From an uncultured Erythrobacter sp. (GTDB lineage Bacteria > Pseudomonadota > Alphaproteobacteria > Sphingomonadales > Sphingomonadaceae), in contig NZ_OY284433.1 of the NCBI RefSeq assembly GCF_958304185.1, positions 1,860,001-1,924,000 on the forward strand: a stretch of DNA of 64,000 nt, in the 5' to 3' direction. Of this stretch, positions 26,294-35,775 are shown piece after piece; positions within the stretch are counted from its first letter, which is position 1, and the number at the start of each line of letters is the position of its first letter. The position numbers and the translations under genes are program-made. The notes beneath the pieces are model-generated. The model did not search any database. It was not told the DNA's origin and saw only the letters and a list, made by a program, of their open reading frames with translations.

Positions 26294-27520
26294 ATGACCA
26301 GACGTGCCGCCATCTGCACCCCGCTCCGCACCCCGGTGGGCAAGTTCCTCGGCGGGCTTTCCAGCATGAACGCGGGCCAATTGGGCGCGGTGATCCTGAA
26401 GGCGCTGATGGAGCGCAGCGGCATCGATCCCACACGGGTGGACGATGTGGTGTTCAGCCAGGGCTACGGCAATGGCGAGGCGCCGGCGATTGGCCACTGG
26501 GCGTGGCTGGCGGCGGCTCTGCCCATCGAGGTGCCCGGCTTCCAGCTGGATCGCCGTTGCGGTTCCGGCGTGCAGGCTGTCGCGACTGCGGCGATGATGG
26601 TCGAAACCGGGATGGCCGATGTCGTGGTCGCTGGCGGCGTCGAGAGCATGTCGAACGTCGAACACTACACGCTGGCTGCGCGCGGTGGTGTTCGAATGGG
26701 CGACATGGTGCTGCATGACCGCCTCAGCCGGGGCCGGGTGATGAGCCAGCCGGTCGAGCGTTTCGGGGTCATCACCGGGATGATCGAGACCGCCGAAAAC
26801 CTCGCCAAGGATTACGACATCACCCGTGAGGAGGCGGACGCCTTCGCGGTGCGCTCGCACCAGAACGCGGCCAAAGCGTGGGCGGAAGGCAAGTTCGCCG
26901 AACAGCTCGTCCCCGTCGCGATCCCGCAGCGCAAAGGCGACCCCATCATCTTCGACCATGACGAGGGCTACCGCACCGACGCCAGCATGGAGACACTCGG
27001 CAAGCTCACGCCCATCGACGGCAAGCGCGATCCCGCCGCCATCGTCACCGCCGGTAACGCCAGCCAGCAGAACGATGCGGCCGCCGCCTGTCTGGTGGTC
27101 GCCGAGGACAAGCTGGAGGAGCTGGGCCTCACCCCGATGCTGTGGTTCGGCGGCTGGGCGGCGGCGGGCTGCGATCCCTCGCGCATGGGCATCGGCCCGG
27201 TGCCTGCGGTGGAGCGCCTGTTCGAACGGCGCGGGTATCGCTGGGACGATATCGGCATGGTCGAACTCAACGAAGCCTTCGCTCCGCAGGTGCTCGCCGT
27301 GCTCAAAGGCTGGGGTTGGAGCGACGACGATTCGCGCCGCGAGATGCTCAACGTCAACGGATCGGGTATCAGCCTCGGCCACCCCATCGGCGCGACCGGG
27401 GGGCGTATCCTTGCAGACATGGCGCACGAAATGCACCGGCGCGGGGTGCGCTACGGGCTCGAAACCATGTGCATCGGCGGCGGTCAGGGCATCGCTGCGG
27501 TGTTCGAGCGCGCAGTATGA
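26294..27520 (+). CDS. Acetyl-CoA acetyltransferase (thiolase)
   Basis: 408 aa from ATG 26294, which has AAGGA six bases upstream; ATG 26288 overlaps the preceding stop but leaves no RBS spacing. Acyl-enzyme Cys89 is in [10 protein letters not shown], the active-site His in [10 protein letters not shown], and the base Cys in CIGGGQG near the C terminus. It condenses or cleaves 3-ketoacyl-CoA. Given phaB and phaZ elsewhere in the window it could provide acetoacetyl-CoA, but its operon suggests degradation of a specific acid. Confidence 0.92.
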   Translation: MTRRAAICTPLRTPVGKFLGGLSSMNAGQLGAVILKALMERSGIDPTRVDDVVFSQGYGNGEAPAIGHWAWLAAALPIEVPGFQLDRRCGSGVQAVATAAMMVETGMADVVVAGGVESMSNVEHYTLAARGGVRMGDMVLHDRLSRGRVMSQPVERFGVITGMIETAENLAKDYDITREEADAFAVRSHQNAAKAWAEGKFAEQLVPVAIPQRKGDPIIFDHDEGYRTDASMETLGKLTPIDGKRDPAAIVTAGNASQQNDAAAACLVVAEDKLEELGLTPMLWFGGWAAAGCDPSRMGIGPVPAVERLFERRGYRWDDIGMVELNEAFAPQVLAVLKGWGWSDDDSRREMLNVNGSGISLGHPIGATGGRILADMAHEMHRRGVRYGLETMCIGGGQGIAAVFERAV

Positions 27521-28368
27521 CCGACTTTGCCGCCTGGATCGGGCGCGAGCAGATCGGACGGGACCGCCTGACCTCGCAACACGCCTTACAATGGTGCTCG
27601 ACCTTCGACCTCGAATGGCCGGGCGACAAAATCATGCCGCAGGGCATCCACTTTGCGCTGTGCACCCCCAACGCGCCCACCGCCGCGCTGGGAGAGGACG
27701 GTCACCCGGCGCGCGACGATTCGCCCGGCAGCTTCCTCCCTCCTTTCCCCATGCCGCGCCGGATGTGGGCGTCCAGCAAGATCGCCTTCCACGCCCCCAT
27801 CGCCATCGGCGCGGTGATCGACCGGATCAGCCGGGTGATATCGGTGAGCCAAAAGTCGGGCGGATCGGGCCGCCTCGCGTTCGTCGATGTCGAGCACGTG
27901 ACGAAGGCCAACGGCACCATCGCCGTGATCGAGATCCAGACTTTGGTCTATCGCGATGCGGCTGCGCCCGATGCGCCGCTCAGCCCTCCGCCGCCGGGTG
28001 ATGGCGCGTTCGATCCCGCCGGGTGGGAGGCTATCCGCACCGTCACGCCAGATCCGCGCCTGCTGTTCCGCTACTCGGCGATGACCTTCAACACCCACCG
28101 TATCCACTATGACGCGCCTTATGCCTGCGAGGTCGAGCGCTATCGCGGACTGGTGGTGCATGGCCCGCTGACCGCGAGCCTGCTGCTGCAACTCGCTGCC
28201 AGCGAATTGGGTCAGAACCTCCTGCGGACATTCCAGTTTCGCGGCCTCTCACCCGCCATTGCAGGCGAGCCGCTGCATCTGGTGATGCGCGAGGGTGATG
28301 GCGGGTATGAGCTGGCAGCCTTCGCGGCGGATGGGCGGCAGGTGACGGCGGCGAGCGCGACGGTCTAA
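27517..28368 (+). CDS. MaoC-like/FAS1-type dehydratase, possibly mesaconyl-C4-CoA hydratase
   Basis: 283 aa. Two hotdog halves: N-terminal (about 1-140, with FLPPFPMPRRMWASSKIAFH) and C-terminal with LLFRYSAMTFNTHRIHYDAPYA and YRGLVVHGPLTASLLLQLA, where the D/H pair follows the hydratase 2 pattern. This build matches the itaconyl-/mesaconyl-C4-CoA hydratase group. The ATG overlaps the thiolase stop (ATGA). It ends tail-to-tail with ppk2, the two stop codons overlapping. Substrate is inferred from context. Confidence 0.83.
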   Translation: MTDFAAWIGREQIGRDRLTSQHALQWCSTFDLEWPGDKIMPQGIHFALCTPNAPTAALGEDGHPARDDSPGSFLPPFPMPRRMWASSKIAFHAPIAIGAVIDRISRVISVSQKSGGSGRLAFVDVEHVTKANGTIAVIEIQTLVYRDAAAPDAPLSPPPPGDGAFDPAGWEAIRTVTPDPRLLFRYSAMTFNTHRIHYDAPYACEVERYRGLVVHGPLTASLLLQLAASELGQNLLRTFQFRGLSPAIAGEPLHLVMREGDGGYELAAFAADGRQVTAASATV

Positions 28369-29141
28369 CCGACCGGAAAATCCGCAATCGGCTTCAGCAC
28401 CTTGTATTTCTCCTTGGCAGGCTTCCGGCCCAGCTCAGGGAAATCGATCGCCTCGGGTTCGGCGTGCGTGTCGGGAATCCGGCTCAACAAATCCCGCACC
28501 AGCGTCAACCGCCCGCGCCGCTGATCGTTGAAATCGACCAAGGTCCACGGCGCGTGTTCCGTGTGAGTCGCCTTCAGCATGGCCTCACGCGCCTTGGAGT
28601 AATCGTCATATTTCTCACGCGCGGCGAGGTCGATCGGTGAGAGCTTCCAGCGTTTCAGCGGATCATCCAACCGCTCACGCAGGCGCTCCTCCTGCTTGTC
28701 CTGATCGGCGGCGAGCCAGTATTTGAACAGCAATATGCCGTCATCCACCAGCAGCTTCTCAAACAGCGGCACCGCCTTCAGGAACGACTCGACCTGCGCC
28801 CCATCCGCATAGCCCATCACCTTCTCGACGCCCGCACGGTTGTACCATGAGCGGTCGAACAGCACGATCTCTCCCGCCGTCGGCAAGTGGGCGACGTAGC
28901 GCTGGAAATACCACTGGCCCAGCTCCGCCTCGGTCGGCTTGGTCAGCGCCACGGTGCGGCACTGTCGCGGGTTGAGTTCTTGGCGCACCGCGCTGATCGC
29001 CCCGCCCTTGCCCGCCGTGTCACGCCCTTCGAACAGCACCACGACCCGTGCAGCCGTAGCCTTGACCCAGCGCGCCATGCTGACCAGTTCCAGGCTGAGC
29101 GGTTCGAGCGCCGCCTCGTAATCCTTGCGCTTCATCGCCAT
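28365..29141 (-). CDS. ppk2: Polyphosphate kinase 2
   Basis: 258 aa from ATG 29141, which has AGGAGG eight bases upstream. Walker A region FEGRDTAGKGG (about 37-47) and lid/Walker B DRSWYNRAGVEKVMG are those of single-domain PPK2. It transfers phosphate between polyphosphate and nucleoside di- or monophosphates; the NDP or NMP preference cannot be read by eye. Divergent from phhA with 54 bp between starts, so both promoters sit in that gap. No Pho box is seen there. Confidence 0.93.
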   Translation of the reverse strand: MAMKRKDYEAALEPLSLELVSMARWVKATAARVVVLFEGRDTAGKGGAISAVRQELNPRQCRTVALTKPTEAELGQWYFQRYVAHLPTAGEIVLFDRSWYNRAGVEKVMGYADGAQVESFLKAVPLFEKLLVDDGILLFKYWLAADQDKQEERLRERLDDPLKRWKLSPIDLAAREKYDDYSKAREAMLKATHTEHAPWTLVDFNDQRRGRLTLVRDLLSRIPDTHAEPEAIDFPELGRKPAKEKYKVLKPIADFPVG

Positions 29142-29195
29142 TGGCGTCCCTCCTGTTTGTGCTGCCTTCGCAAAGGTAGTATCATCTGCAACGAT

Positions 29196-30134
29196 ATGGC
29201 TACGCTCGCAGACCCCCAGCCCGACTTCGCCATCCTGCCAGACATGGCGGCGGATGTCTTTACCGCGCCGCTCGCCAAGCCTGCCAACGTGGGCGCGGAC
29301 TGGCTGGAGCCCGCGCAGACCGCCTACACTGCCGAAGATGACGCCGTGTGGAACGATCTGTTCGCGCGCCAGATGGAGGTGCTGCCAGGGCGGGCGTGTT
29401 CGGCGTTCCTCGCGGGATTGGAGAAGCTCGATCTCGCGCGCGGCGGCGTTCCGGAGTTCGGGGTGCTGTCCGAGGAACTCGGCGCGCTGACCGGATGGAG
29501 CGTGGTGCCCGTCCCCATGCTGATCCCCGATCACGTGTTCTTCTGGCACTTGGCCAACCGCCGCTTCCCCGCAGGCAATTTCATCCGCACGCGCGAGACG
29601 TTTGACTATATCGAGGAGCCGGACGTGTTCCACGATGTCTTCGGCCACGTCCCGATGCTGACCGACCCGACCTATGCCGATTATATGCAGGAATATGGCC
29701 GCGCCGGGTGGAAGGCGATGCGCTACAACCGGCTGAAGGCGCTGGGCGCGCTCTACTGGTACACGGTCGAATTCGGGCTGATCGAAGAGGCGGGGTCTGT
29801 GCGCGCTTACGGCGCTGGCATTCTGTCAGGCCCGGCAGAGGCGCGCTTTGCGGTGGAGGCGGAGAGCCCCAACCGGATCATGCTCAATGTCGACCGGGTG
29901 ATGCGCACCGATTACGTCATCAGCGACCTGCAACCGACATACTTCGTGATCGAGAGCTTCGCCGATCTGTTCCGCCAGACGGTGGAGCGCGATTTCGACC
30001 GGCTCTATCGCAGCCTGCCTGCTGGCTTCACCTATGCCAATTCGGCAGTGATCGACGTCGATAATGTGCTGCACCGGGGAACACAGGAATACCACCTGCG
30101 CGGCGGGCGCGGCAGTGGGGCGGTTCCGGTTTAA
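29196..30134 (+). CDS. phhA: Phenylalanine 4-monooxygenase
   Basis: 312 aa. The iron facial triad is visible: His146 and His151 in VFHDVFGHVP and Glu192 in WYTVEFGL. There is no N-terminal ACT regulatory domain, as usual for bacterial enzymes. It hydroxylates phenylalanine to tyrosine using tetrahydropterin and O2. PhhB (pterin dehydratase) is not in the window. Its stop overlaps the stop of the convergent small membrane protein. Confidence 0.95.
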   Translation: MATLADPQPDFAILPDMAADVFTAPLAKPANVGADWLEPAQTAYTAEDDAVWNDLFARQMEVLPGRACSAFLAGLEKLDLARGGVPEFGVLSEELGALTGWSVVPVPMLIPDHVFFWHLANRRFPAGNFIRTRETFDYIEEPDVFHDVFGHVPMLTDPTYADYMQEYGRAGWKAMRYNRLKALGALYWYTVEFGLIEEAGSVRAYGAGILSGPAEARFAVEAESPNRIMLNVDRVMRTDYVISDLQPTYFVIESFADLFRQTVERDFDRLYRSLPAGFTYANSAVIDVDNVLHRGTQEYHLRGGRGSGAVPV

Positions 30135-30388
30135 GCGCTCGCCTTGCGCCGCGCGACAGCGTGATACAGCACCAGCGCGACGCCGGTTGCCGCCAGCGCA
30201 ATGCCGAGGCTGAGGAACGAGAGGCTTCCGATCATCGTGCCGTCATTGGCGATCTCGCCCGCGACGACCGATACCGCCATGCCGAGGGCGACCTGACGCA
30301 GGATCGTGCCCGGCGCCTCGGTCCGCGCGAGGATCGAGGCTAGCCAGCCCAGAGTTGCCCCCAACACGATCAGCACCAGCAACGCCAT
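30131..30388 (-). CDS. Small membrane protein, GlsB/YeaQ/YmgE-like
   Basis: 85 aa with three hydrophobic helices (about 2-19, 31-46 and 52-75). The N-terminal LGWLASILARTEAPGTILRQ resembles the GWLA..L.R....G......VG pattern of transglycosylase-associated (GlsB) proteins, which are general-stress membrane proteins of unclear activity. Convergent with phhA, overlapping by 3 bp at the stops. Family assignment is tentative. Confidence 0.6.
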   Translation of the reverse strand: MALLVLIVLGATLGWLASILARTEAPGTILRQVALGMAVSVVAGEIANDGTMIGSLSFLSLGIALAATGVALVLYHAVARRKASA

Positions 30389-30472
30389 TTTATCCTCAGT
30401 CTCCGTCTTCGCCGACTAGTGTCGGCTCGACTCCCTAACCAGCGGCGCGCCAAGCGGTTCCGGAAAAGTGCT

Positions 30473-31276
30473 TTAACGTAGGGTCAGCCAGGCCAGACCG
30501 GCAAGGCCAAGGACGATGCGATACCACGCAAACGGGGCAAATCCGATCTTCGTCACCACCGCCACGAAGATCTTGACCACCACCAAGGCGGTCACAAACC
30601 CCGCGATTGAACCGATCCCGATCAGCTGCGCATCGTCCATCGTCAGGTTGGCCCCGTGCTTGGCCAACTGGTACACGGTCGCCCCCGTCAGCGTCGGCAC
30701 GGCGAGGAAAAAGCTGAATTCGGCAGCGGTCTTGCGGTCCACGCCGAAGGCCATTGCTCCCAGAATGGTCGCGCCTGAGCGGCTGACGCCGGGGATCATC
30801 GCGAGGCATTGGACGAGGCCGATCAGCACCGATGTGCGCAAGGGCACCCCTGCAACGCCCGGGCCTTCGGCGGGCGGGTTGGCCCAGCGCTCAACCGCCA
30901 GAATGGCAACGCCGCCAAGCACCAGCGACCAGCACACCAGCACCGGATTGCCCAGCCAGCCCTGAATCACATCTCCGAAGGCGAGGCCGAGCAGCACGGC
31001 CGGGAAAAAGGCCACCAGCAAATTGCGAACAAACGCCAGCGCGCCTTTTTCGAGCCCGAACAGCCCCTTGGCCACATCCCAGAAGGTGCGCCAGTATAGC
31101 ACCACGATCGCGAGGATCGCGGCCGGCTGGATGGCGATGTTGAACACCTCCCACTCGCTCTGGTCAAAGCCGAGGACTTCTGTGGCGAGGATCAAATGAC
31201 CGGTCGACGACACGGGCAGGAACTCGGTCAACCCCTCAAGGATGCCGAGCAGGATCGCGGCTAAGGTATCGGTCAT
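30473..31276 (-). CDS. uppP: Undecaprenyl-diphosphate phosphatase
   Basis: 267 aa multi-pass membrane protein. N-terminal GILEGLTEFLPVSSTGHLIL (Glu-rich motif plus SSTGH) and the later PGVSRSGATI motif together define the UppP/BacA active site. It recycles undecaprenyl pyrophosphate to the monophosphate carrier for peptidoglycan and O-antigen synthesis, and confers bacitracin tolerance. Single gene, followed upstream by the family A repeat. Confidence 0.96.
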   Translation of the reverse strand: MTDTLAAILLGILEGLTEFLPVSSTGHLILATEVLGFDQSEWEVFNIAIQPAAILAIVVLYWRTFWDVAKGLFGLEKGALAFVRNLLVAFFPAVLLGLAFGDVIQGWLGNPVLVCWSLVLGGVAILAVERWANPPAEGPGVAGVPLRTSVLIGLVQCLAMIPGVSRSGATILGAMAFGVDRKTAAEFSFFLAVPTLTGATVYQLAKHGANLTMDDAQLIGIGSIAGFVTALVVVKIFVAVVTKIGFAPFAWYRIVLGLAGLAWLTLR

Positions 31277-31328
31277 GGGGGCACCGCATCGACGAGGCGG
31301 CGCGGGGTGTCAAACCCAAACCTCGATT

Positions 31329-31415
31329 TCCCCGCCCCGGGCTTGACCCGGGGCCCAGCTTTCTTTCGATCAGACAAGGAAAGCAGCGGGGTCCCGGGTC
31401 AAGCCCGGGACGGGG
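31329..31415. repeat. Intergenic inverted repeat, family A copy 2
   Basis: Arms at about 31330-31355 and 31388-31415 have the same sequence as the copy at 11058 (CCCCGGGCTTGACCCGGGG and GGTCCCGGGTCAAGCCCGGG cores) with an unrelated spacer rich in pyrimidines then purines. It lies between the 5' end of uppP and the 3' end of the M13 peptidase gene. Confidence 0.8.
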
Positions 31416-31424
31416 AATGTAAGC

Positions 31425-33602
31425 TTACCAGATGCGCACACGCTCTTCCGGCGGCAGATACATCGCATCGCCGGGCTTTACGCCGAAGGCTTCGTACCAT
31501 TCGTCCAGATTACGCACGACGCCGTTGACCCGGTATTCCTCGGGCGAGTGGCTATCGGTGACGAGCCGGTTGCGGTAATTCGCCTCGCGCTGGGTCGAAC
31601 GCCACACCTGCGCCCAGGCGAGGAAGAAGCGCTGGTCGCCGGTCAGCCCGTCGATCACCGGCACGTCCATTTCCTTGGTCGCGATCTTGTAAGCGCGATA
31701 GGCCATCGACAGCCCGCCGACATCGCCGATATTCTCGCCCAGCGTCAGACGCCCGTTCACGCAGGTCTTGCCCTCATCGAGCGGGCAGAAGCTGTTGTAC
31801 TGCGCCACCAGCCGGTCACCCAGCTTGTCGAAGGCGGCTCGGTCTTCGTCGGTCCACCAGTTGCGCAGCATCCCGGTCGCGTCGGACTTGGAGCCTTGGT
31901 CATCGAAGCCGTGGCCCATTTCGTGCCCGATCACCCCGCCAATCGCGCCGTAATTGACGGCAATATCGTTGGAGAGCGCGAAGAACGGCTGCTGGAGGAT
32001 GCCGGCGGGGAAGACGATCTCGTTCTTCACCGAGTTGTAATAGGCATTCACCGTCTGCGGCAGCATCCCCCATTCGGTGCGGTCGATGGGCTGGCCGAGC
32101 TTGGCGACGTTATCCGCCTGCCCCCACTTGGCCGCAGCCATGCGGTTGGCAATCGGATCGCCCGCAGTGATGGCGATGCCGTCATAGGTTTCCAGGTTCG
32201 GGCGATAGCCGATCTTGGGATCGAAGCTGTCGAGCTTGGCGAGCGCCTGTGTCTTGGTCTCCGCCCCCATCCAACCGATCTCACCGATAGATTCGCGCAG
32301 CGCAAGCCGCAGGTTGGCGACGAGTTCATCCATCGCGATCTTGTTTTCGGCCGGGAAATAGCGCGCGACATATTCCTTGCCGATCAGCTCGCCCAGCAGG
32401 CCCTCGGCCTCGCCGATGGCGCGCTTCCAGCGGGGGCGCTGCTGCGGGGTGCCGCGCAGGGTCTTGCCGAAGAATTCAAAGTTCGCCGCATCGAAGCGCG
32501 ACGGCAGAACCGCCGCATTGCCCGACAGGAACTCCTTGATCATCCACGCCTGCAACGTCTCGACCGGGGTTTCGCCGAGCAGCGCAAACATCCCCGGCAG
32601 GCCGCTGCCGATCTTGGCCTGCGTCGCTTCGTCGAGCTTGAACTTGGCGATTTCCTCCGGCGTCGGCGGCATCAGGCTGACGACGAAGCCGGGGCTCTTT
32701 TCGATCCCGATTGCGGTCAGCATCGCGGTGACGGGCACCTTGCCGCCGATTGCGCTGAGTTCGTCGGCGGTCAGGAGGTTGTAGGTGAGGTCGCGGTTGC
32801 GGCGCACGGTGCGGTCCCAGGCAACCTTGCGGGCGATGGTGTCTTCGAAGGCATAGACCGTCTCGGCCATCGCCGCCGGGTTGGCGTAAGCGGCCTCGCC
32901 CAGCAGGAAGGTCAGGTATTCCTTGTACTTGGCCTGGATCGCGACGCCTTTCTCGGAAGCGTCGAGATAGTAATCGCGGTCCGGCATCCCCAGCCCGCCA
33001 AAGCCGACATTGGCGATGTGGCGGTCAGGCTGCTTGGCATCAACGCCGACCCCTCCGCCGACAGGGCTGGCAAAGCCGGGCTCGGCCCACAGCATGGCGA
33101 GATCATCCAGCGTCCGGGCACCCTTGATGCGGGCGAGATAGGGCTGGGCCGGGGCAAGGCCCGCCGCTTCAATCGCGCTCGTATCGAGGTACGTGCGATA
33201 GGTATCGAGAATGCGGCGCTCGTCGCCCGAAAGGCTCGCGGCGTCCTTGGCCACCAGCTCGTCCATCAGCGCCTTGACGTCATAGGTGCTCTTTTCGCCC
33301 AGCAGCACGAAAGCCCCGATGCGGCTGAAATCGGCGGGGAGCGGCGTGGCGTCGATCCAGCGCTTGTTGACATAGGCGTTGAAGTCATCGCCCGGCTTGA
33401 TGTTGTCCGCGAGCAGCAGAGGGTCGACGCCCCAGCTGCCGAAGCTCATCGCCGGCAGGGCGGCGGCGGGCGCTTCATCGGCAGCGGCAAGCAGCGTGTC
33501 GACATCGCCGTGGTGGTCATGGGCATCGTCCTGCGCAAAAACGGGCGCGGCGGTGAGCGCGAGCAGGCTTGCGCCGATAAGGGCGGCGGTCTTGTGGATC
33601 AT
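31425..33602 (-). CDS. M13 family (neprilysin-like) zinc metallopeptidase
   Basis: 725 aa. Export signal (about 1-23, ending PVFAQ). The zinc motif HEMGH is at residues 560-564 within GVIGHEMGHGFDD; the third ligand Glu is in LGENIGDVGG, and the substrate-binding NAYYNSVKNEIVFPAGIL precedes it, as in PepO/neprilysin. It would cut peptides in the periplasm. A His-rich stretch (DDAHDHHGD) follows the signal peptide. Single gene. Confidence 0.94.
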   Translation of the reverse strand: MIHKTAALIGASLLALTAAPVFAQDDAHDHHGDVDTLLAAADEAPAAALPAMSFGSWGVDPLLLADNIKPGDDFNAYVNKRWIDATPLPADFSRIGAFVLLGEKSTYDVKALMDELVAKDAASLSGDERRILDTYRTYLDTSAIEAAGLAPAQPYLARIKGARTLDDLAMLWAEPGFASPVGGGVGVDAKQPDRHIANVGFGGLGMPDRDYYLDASEKGVAIQAKYKEYLTFLLGEAAYANPAAMAETVYAFEDTIARKVAWDRTVRRNRDLTYNLLTADELSAIGGKVPVTAMLTAIGIEKSPGFVVSLMPPTPEEIAKFKLDEATQAKIGSGLPGMFALLGETPVETLQAWMIKEFLSGNAAVLPSRFDAANFEFFGKTLRGTPQQRPRWKRAIGEAEGLLGELIGKEYVARYFPAENKIAMDELVANLRLALRESIGEIGWMGAETKTQALAKLDSFDPKIGYRPNLETYDGIAITAGDPIANRMAAAKWGQADNVAKLGQPIDRTEWGMLPQTVNAYYNSVKNEIVFPAGILQQPFFALSNDIAVNYGAIGGVIGHEMGHGFDDQGSKSDATGMLRNWWTDEDRAAFDKLGDRLVAQYNSFCPLDEGKTCVNGRLTLGENIGDVGGLSMAYRAYKIATKEMDVPVIDGLTGDQRFFLAWAQVWRSTQREANYRNRLVTDSHSPEEYRVNGVVRNLDEWYEAFGVKPGDAMYLPPEERVRIW

Positions 33603-33732
33603 GTCTGGTGTGTCCCCGAAAAAGCGGCGGCAGAGGGTCTGCGATGCGTCACACTAACGTCGCACGGGGCAAAGGGTTGCCGCTCATCCAGCGCGCCATG
33701 CACTTCGTCGAAAAACGGCGGGCGTCAGGCGA

Positions 33733-35595
33733 TCACGCCGCGGCGTCGGCGAATTGCAGCCGGGCGAGGCGCGCATACAGCCCGCCCGCCTTGCTCAGCG
33801 CCTCATGCGTGCCCTGCTCGACGATCCGGCCATCATCCAGCACCACGATCCGGTCTGCCGCGCGCACGGTGGCGAGGCGGTGCGCGATCACCAGCGTGGT
33901 GCGGCCCTGCATCAGCCCGTCCAGCGCCTGCTGCACCAACTGCTCGCTTTCGGCATCGAGCGCGCTGGTGGCTTCATCCAGCAGCAGGATCGGCGCATCG
34001 CGCAGCAGCGCACGGGCAATGGCGACGCGCTGTTGCTGCCCGCCCGAAAGCTGCGTGCCGCCTTCGCCGAGATAGGTGTCGAGCCCGTTGGGCAGCTTGC
34101 GCAGGAAGCTTTCTGCATTCGCGGCGCGGGCGGCGTCCCAGATCTGCTCGTCGGTGGCGTCCCACTTGCCATAGCGCAGATTGTCGCGGGCGTTGGCGCT
34201 GAACAGCACGCCTTCCTGTGGCACCAGCGCGATGCGCGCGCGGATTTCGGCGGGGTCAGCGCTGGTCAGCGGCACGCCGTCGAGGCGGATCGTGCCCGCC
34301 TGTGGATCATAGAACCGCTCGACCAGCTGGAAGATCGTCGATTTGCCCGCGCCCGAAGGGCCGACAATGGCAATGGTCTCACCCGGCTCGATTTCGAGCG
34401 TGAAGTCCTTCAGCGCGGCGGTTTCGGGCCGCGCGGGATAGCGGAAGGTGACATTGCGGAAACTGAGGCTCCCGCGCGCAGGCTCCGGCAGACGCTCGGG
34501 CCGGGCTGGGGCGGCGATTTCGGGCTTGGATTCGAGCAGTTCAGCCAGCCGGCTCGCCGCACCGGCCCCGCGCAGCAGATCGCCGTAAACCTCGGTGAGG
34601 GAGCCGAGCGCGCCGGCCACAAGGCCGCCAGTCAGCACGAAGGCCGCAATGGTGCCGCCGCTGATCAACCCATCGGCCACCGCCAGCGCGCCGCGCCACA
34701 TCACCAGCACCACCCCGCCGAACACCAGCAGGATCACCACCGACGTCATCGCCGCGCGCAGCAGGATGCGCCGCCGGGCGGTCTCGAACGTGCCTTCGAC
34801 CACTCCGGCAAACCGCTCACTCTCACGCCGTTCCTGCCCGAAGCTCTGGACGATCTTCATCGCCGAGAGGACTTCGGTGACATAGGCGCCTACGTCCGCG
34901 ATCCGGTCCTGACTGGTGCGCGAGACGGCGCGGATCTTGCGGCCGAAGAACACGATTGGCGCGATCACCAGCGGGATGCCGATCAACAGGCCCAGCGTCA
35001 GCGACGGCGCGAGGTAAACCAGCAGCCCGATCCCACCAATCGCAGTCAGCGAATTGCGCAGCGCGACCGAAACCGTGGTGCCGACCACATTTTCGATCAC
35101 CGCCGTATCGCTCGTCATGCGGCTGGAGATTTCCTTGGGGCTGTTGACCTCGTAGAAGCCGGGCGAGAGGCGCAGCAGATTGGCCTGCACCTTCAACCGG
35201 ATATCGGCGACCACCCGCTCACCCAGCCAGCTGACGAAATAGAACCGCAGCGCTGTCCCCAGACCGAGGATCACGACAATCATCAGCAGGTATTGGAAGG
35301 CATGGGCGATATCATCGGCATTGGCCGCGCCGGTGAAAGCCTCGTCGATGATGACCTTGAAGCGCCACGGAATCGCCAGCGTTGCTGCCGAGGTGATAAA
35401 CAGCGCCAGCAGCGCAAAGGCGATCTCGCGCGGGTATTGCACCGCGGTGCCGAACACCATCCGCAGCGGCCCGAGCGAGCGGACTTTGGGCGCAGGCGCG
35501 TCTCCTACCACCGCCGCCGTTTCGGGCATTGCAGCCGGGGCCTCAGCATCCGCCGGGACGTCAGAGGGTTCGCGCTTCTGGAGTTCACCTTGCAT
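33733..35595 (-). CDS. ABC exporter, fused permease-ATPase (MsbA-like)
   Basis: 620 aa. An acidic N-terminal ~50 residues is followed by six TM helices (about 50-330, EVLSAMKIVQSFGQE coupling region) and an ATPase domain: Walker A GPSGAGKST, signature LSGGQQQR, Walker B PILLLDEATSALD, H-loop IAHRL. A half-transporter that dimerises; the family exports lipids, drugs or peptides, and the similarity to MsbA/BmrA-type exporters does not settle the substrate. Divergent from phaZ across 180 bp. Confidence 0.92.
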   Translation of the reverse strand: MQGELQKREPSDVPADAEAPAAMPETAAVVGDAPAPKVRSLGPLRMVFGTAVQYPREIAFALLALFITSAATLAIPWRFKVIIDEAFTGAANADDIAHAFQYLLMIVVILGLGTALRFYFVSWLGERVVADIRLKVQANLLRLSPGFYEVNSPKEISSRMTSDTAVIENVVGTTVSVALRNSLTAIGGIGLLVYLAPSLTLGLLIGIPLVIAPIVFFGRKIRAVSRTSQDRIADVGAYVTEVLSAMKIVQSFGQERRESERFAGVVEGTFETARRRILLRAAMTSVVILLVFGGVVLVMWRGALAVADGLISGGTIAAFVLTGGLVAGALGSLTEVYGDLLRGAGAASRLAELLESKPEIAAPARPERLPEPARGSLSFRNVTFRYPARPETAALKDFTLEIEPGETIAIVGPSGAGKSTIFQLVERFYDPQAGTIRLDGVPLTSADPAEIRARIALVPQEGVLFSANARDNLRYGKWDATDEQIWDAARAANAESFLRKLPNGLDTYLGEGGTQLSGGQQQRVAIARALLRDAPILLLDEATSALDAESEQLVQQALDGLMQGRTTLVIAHRLATVRAADRIVVLDDGRIVEQGTHEALSKAGGLYARLARLQFADAAA

Positions 35596-35682
35596 GATCG
35601 CAGCGCTCTAGCGGGCCGGAACACGAATTTCACGTGCAAAAAGCGGCAAGCCCACAGGCGCCCTCACGGGCTGTCCCCATAA

Positions 35683-35697
35683 TTGTGCATTGCACAA
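35683..35697. promoter_or_regulatory. PhaR-like palindromic operator upstream of phaZ
   Basis: TTGTGC-ATT-GCACAA is a perfect 6+3+6 inverted repeat 79 bp before the phaZ ATG, containing the TGC-N3-GCA core of alphaproteobacterial PhaR sites. It also lies 88 bp before the divergent ABC exporter. No PhaR gene is in the window, so the assignment is by resemblance and target gene only. Confidence 0.45.
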
Positions 35698-35775
35698 CGG
35701 CCAGCGAAGGCGCATCTGTATCGGCAAGGTGCCACGGGATAAGGCGCCAAACCGTTCGTCGCCTGAGGTAAACCG

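Noticed and set aside
31548-34202. 884-codon open frame on the plus strand opposite the M13 peptidase and ABC exporter genes
   Set aside because: It is the antisense shadow of two well-supported minus-strand genes in GC-rich DNA, with composition (His/Arg/Gly-rich, no domain) typical of such shadows.
33754-35682. 642-codon plus-strand frame opposite the ABC exporter
   Set aside because: Shadow without recognisable domain; the ABC motifs are on the minus strand.
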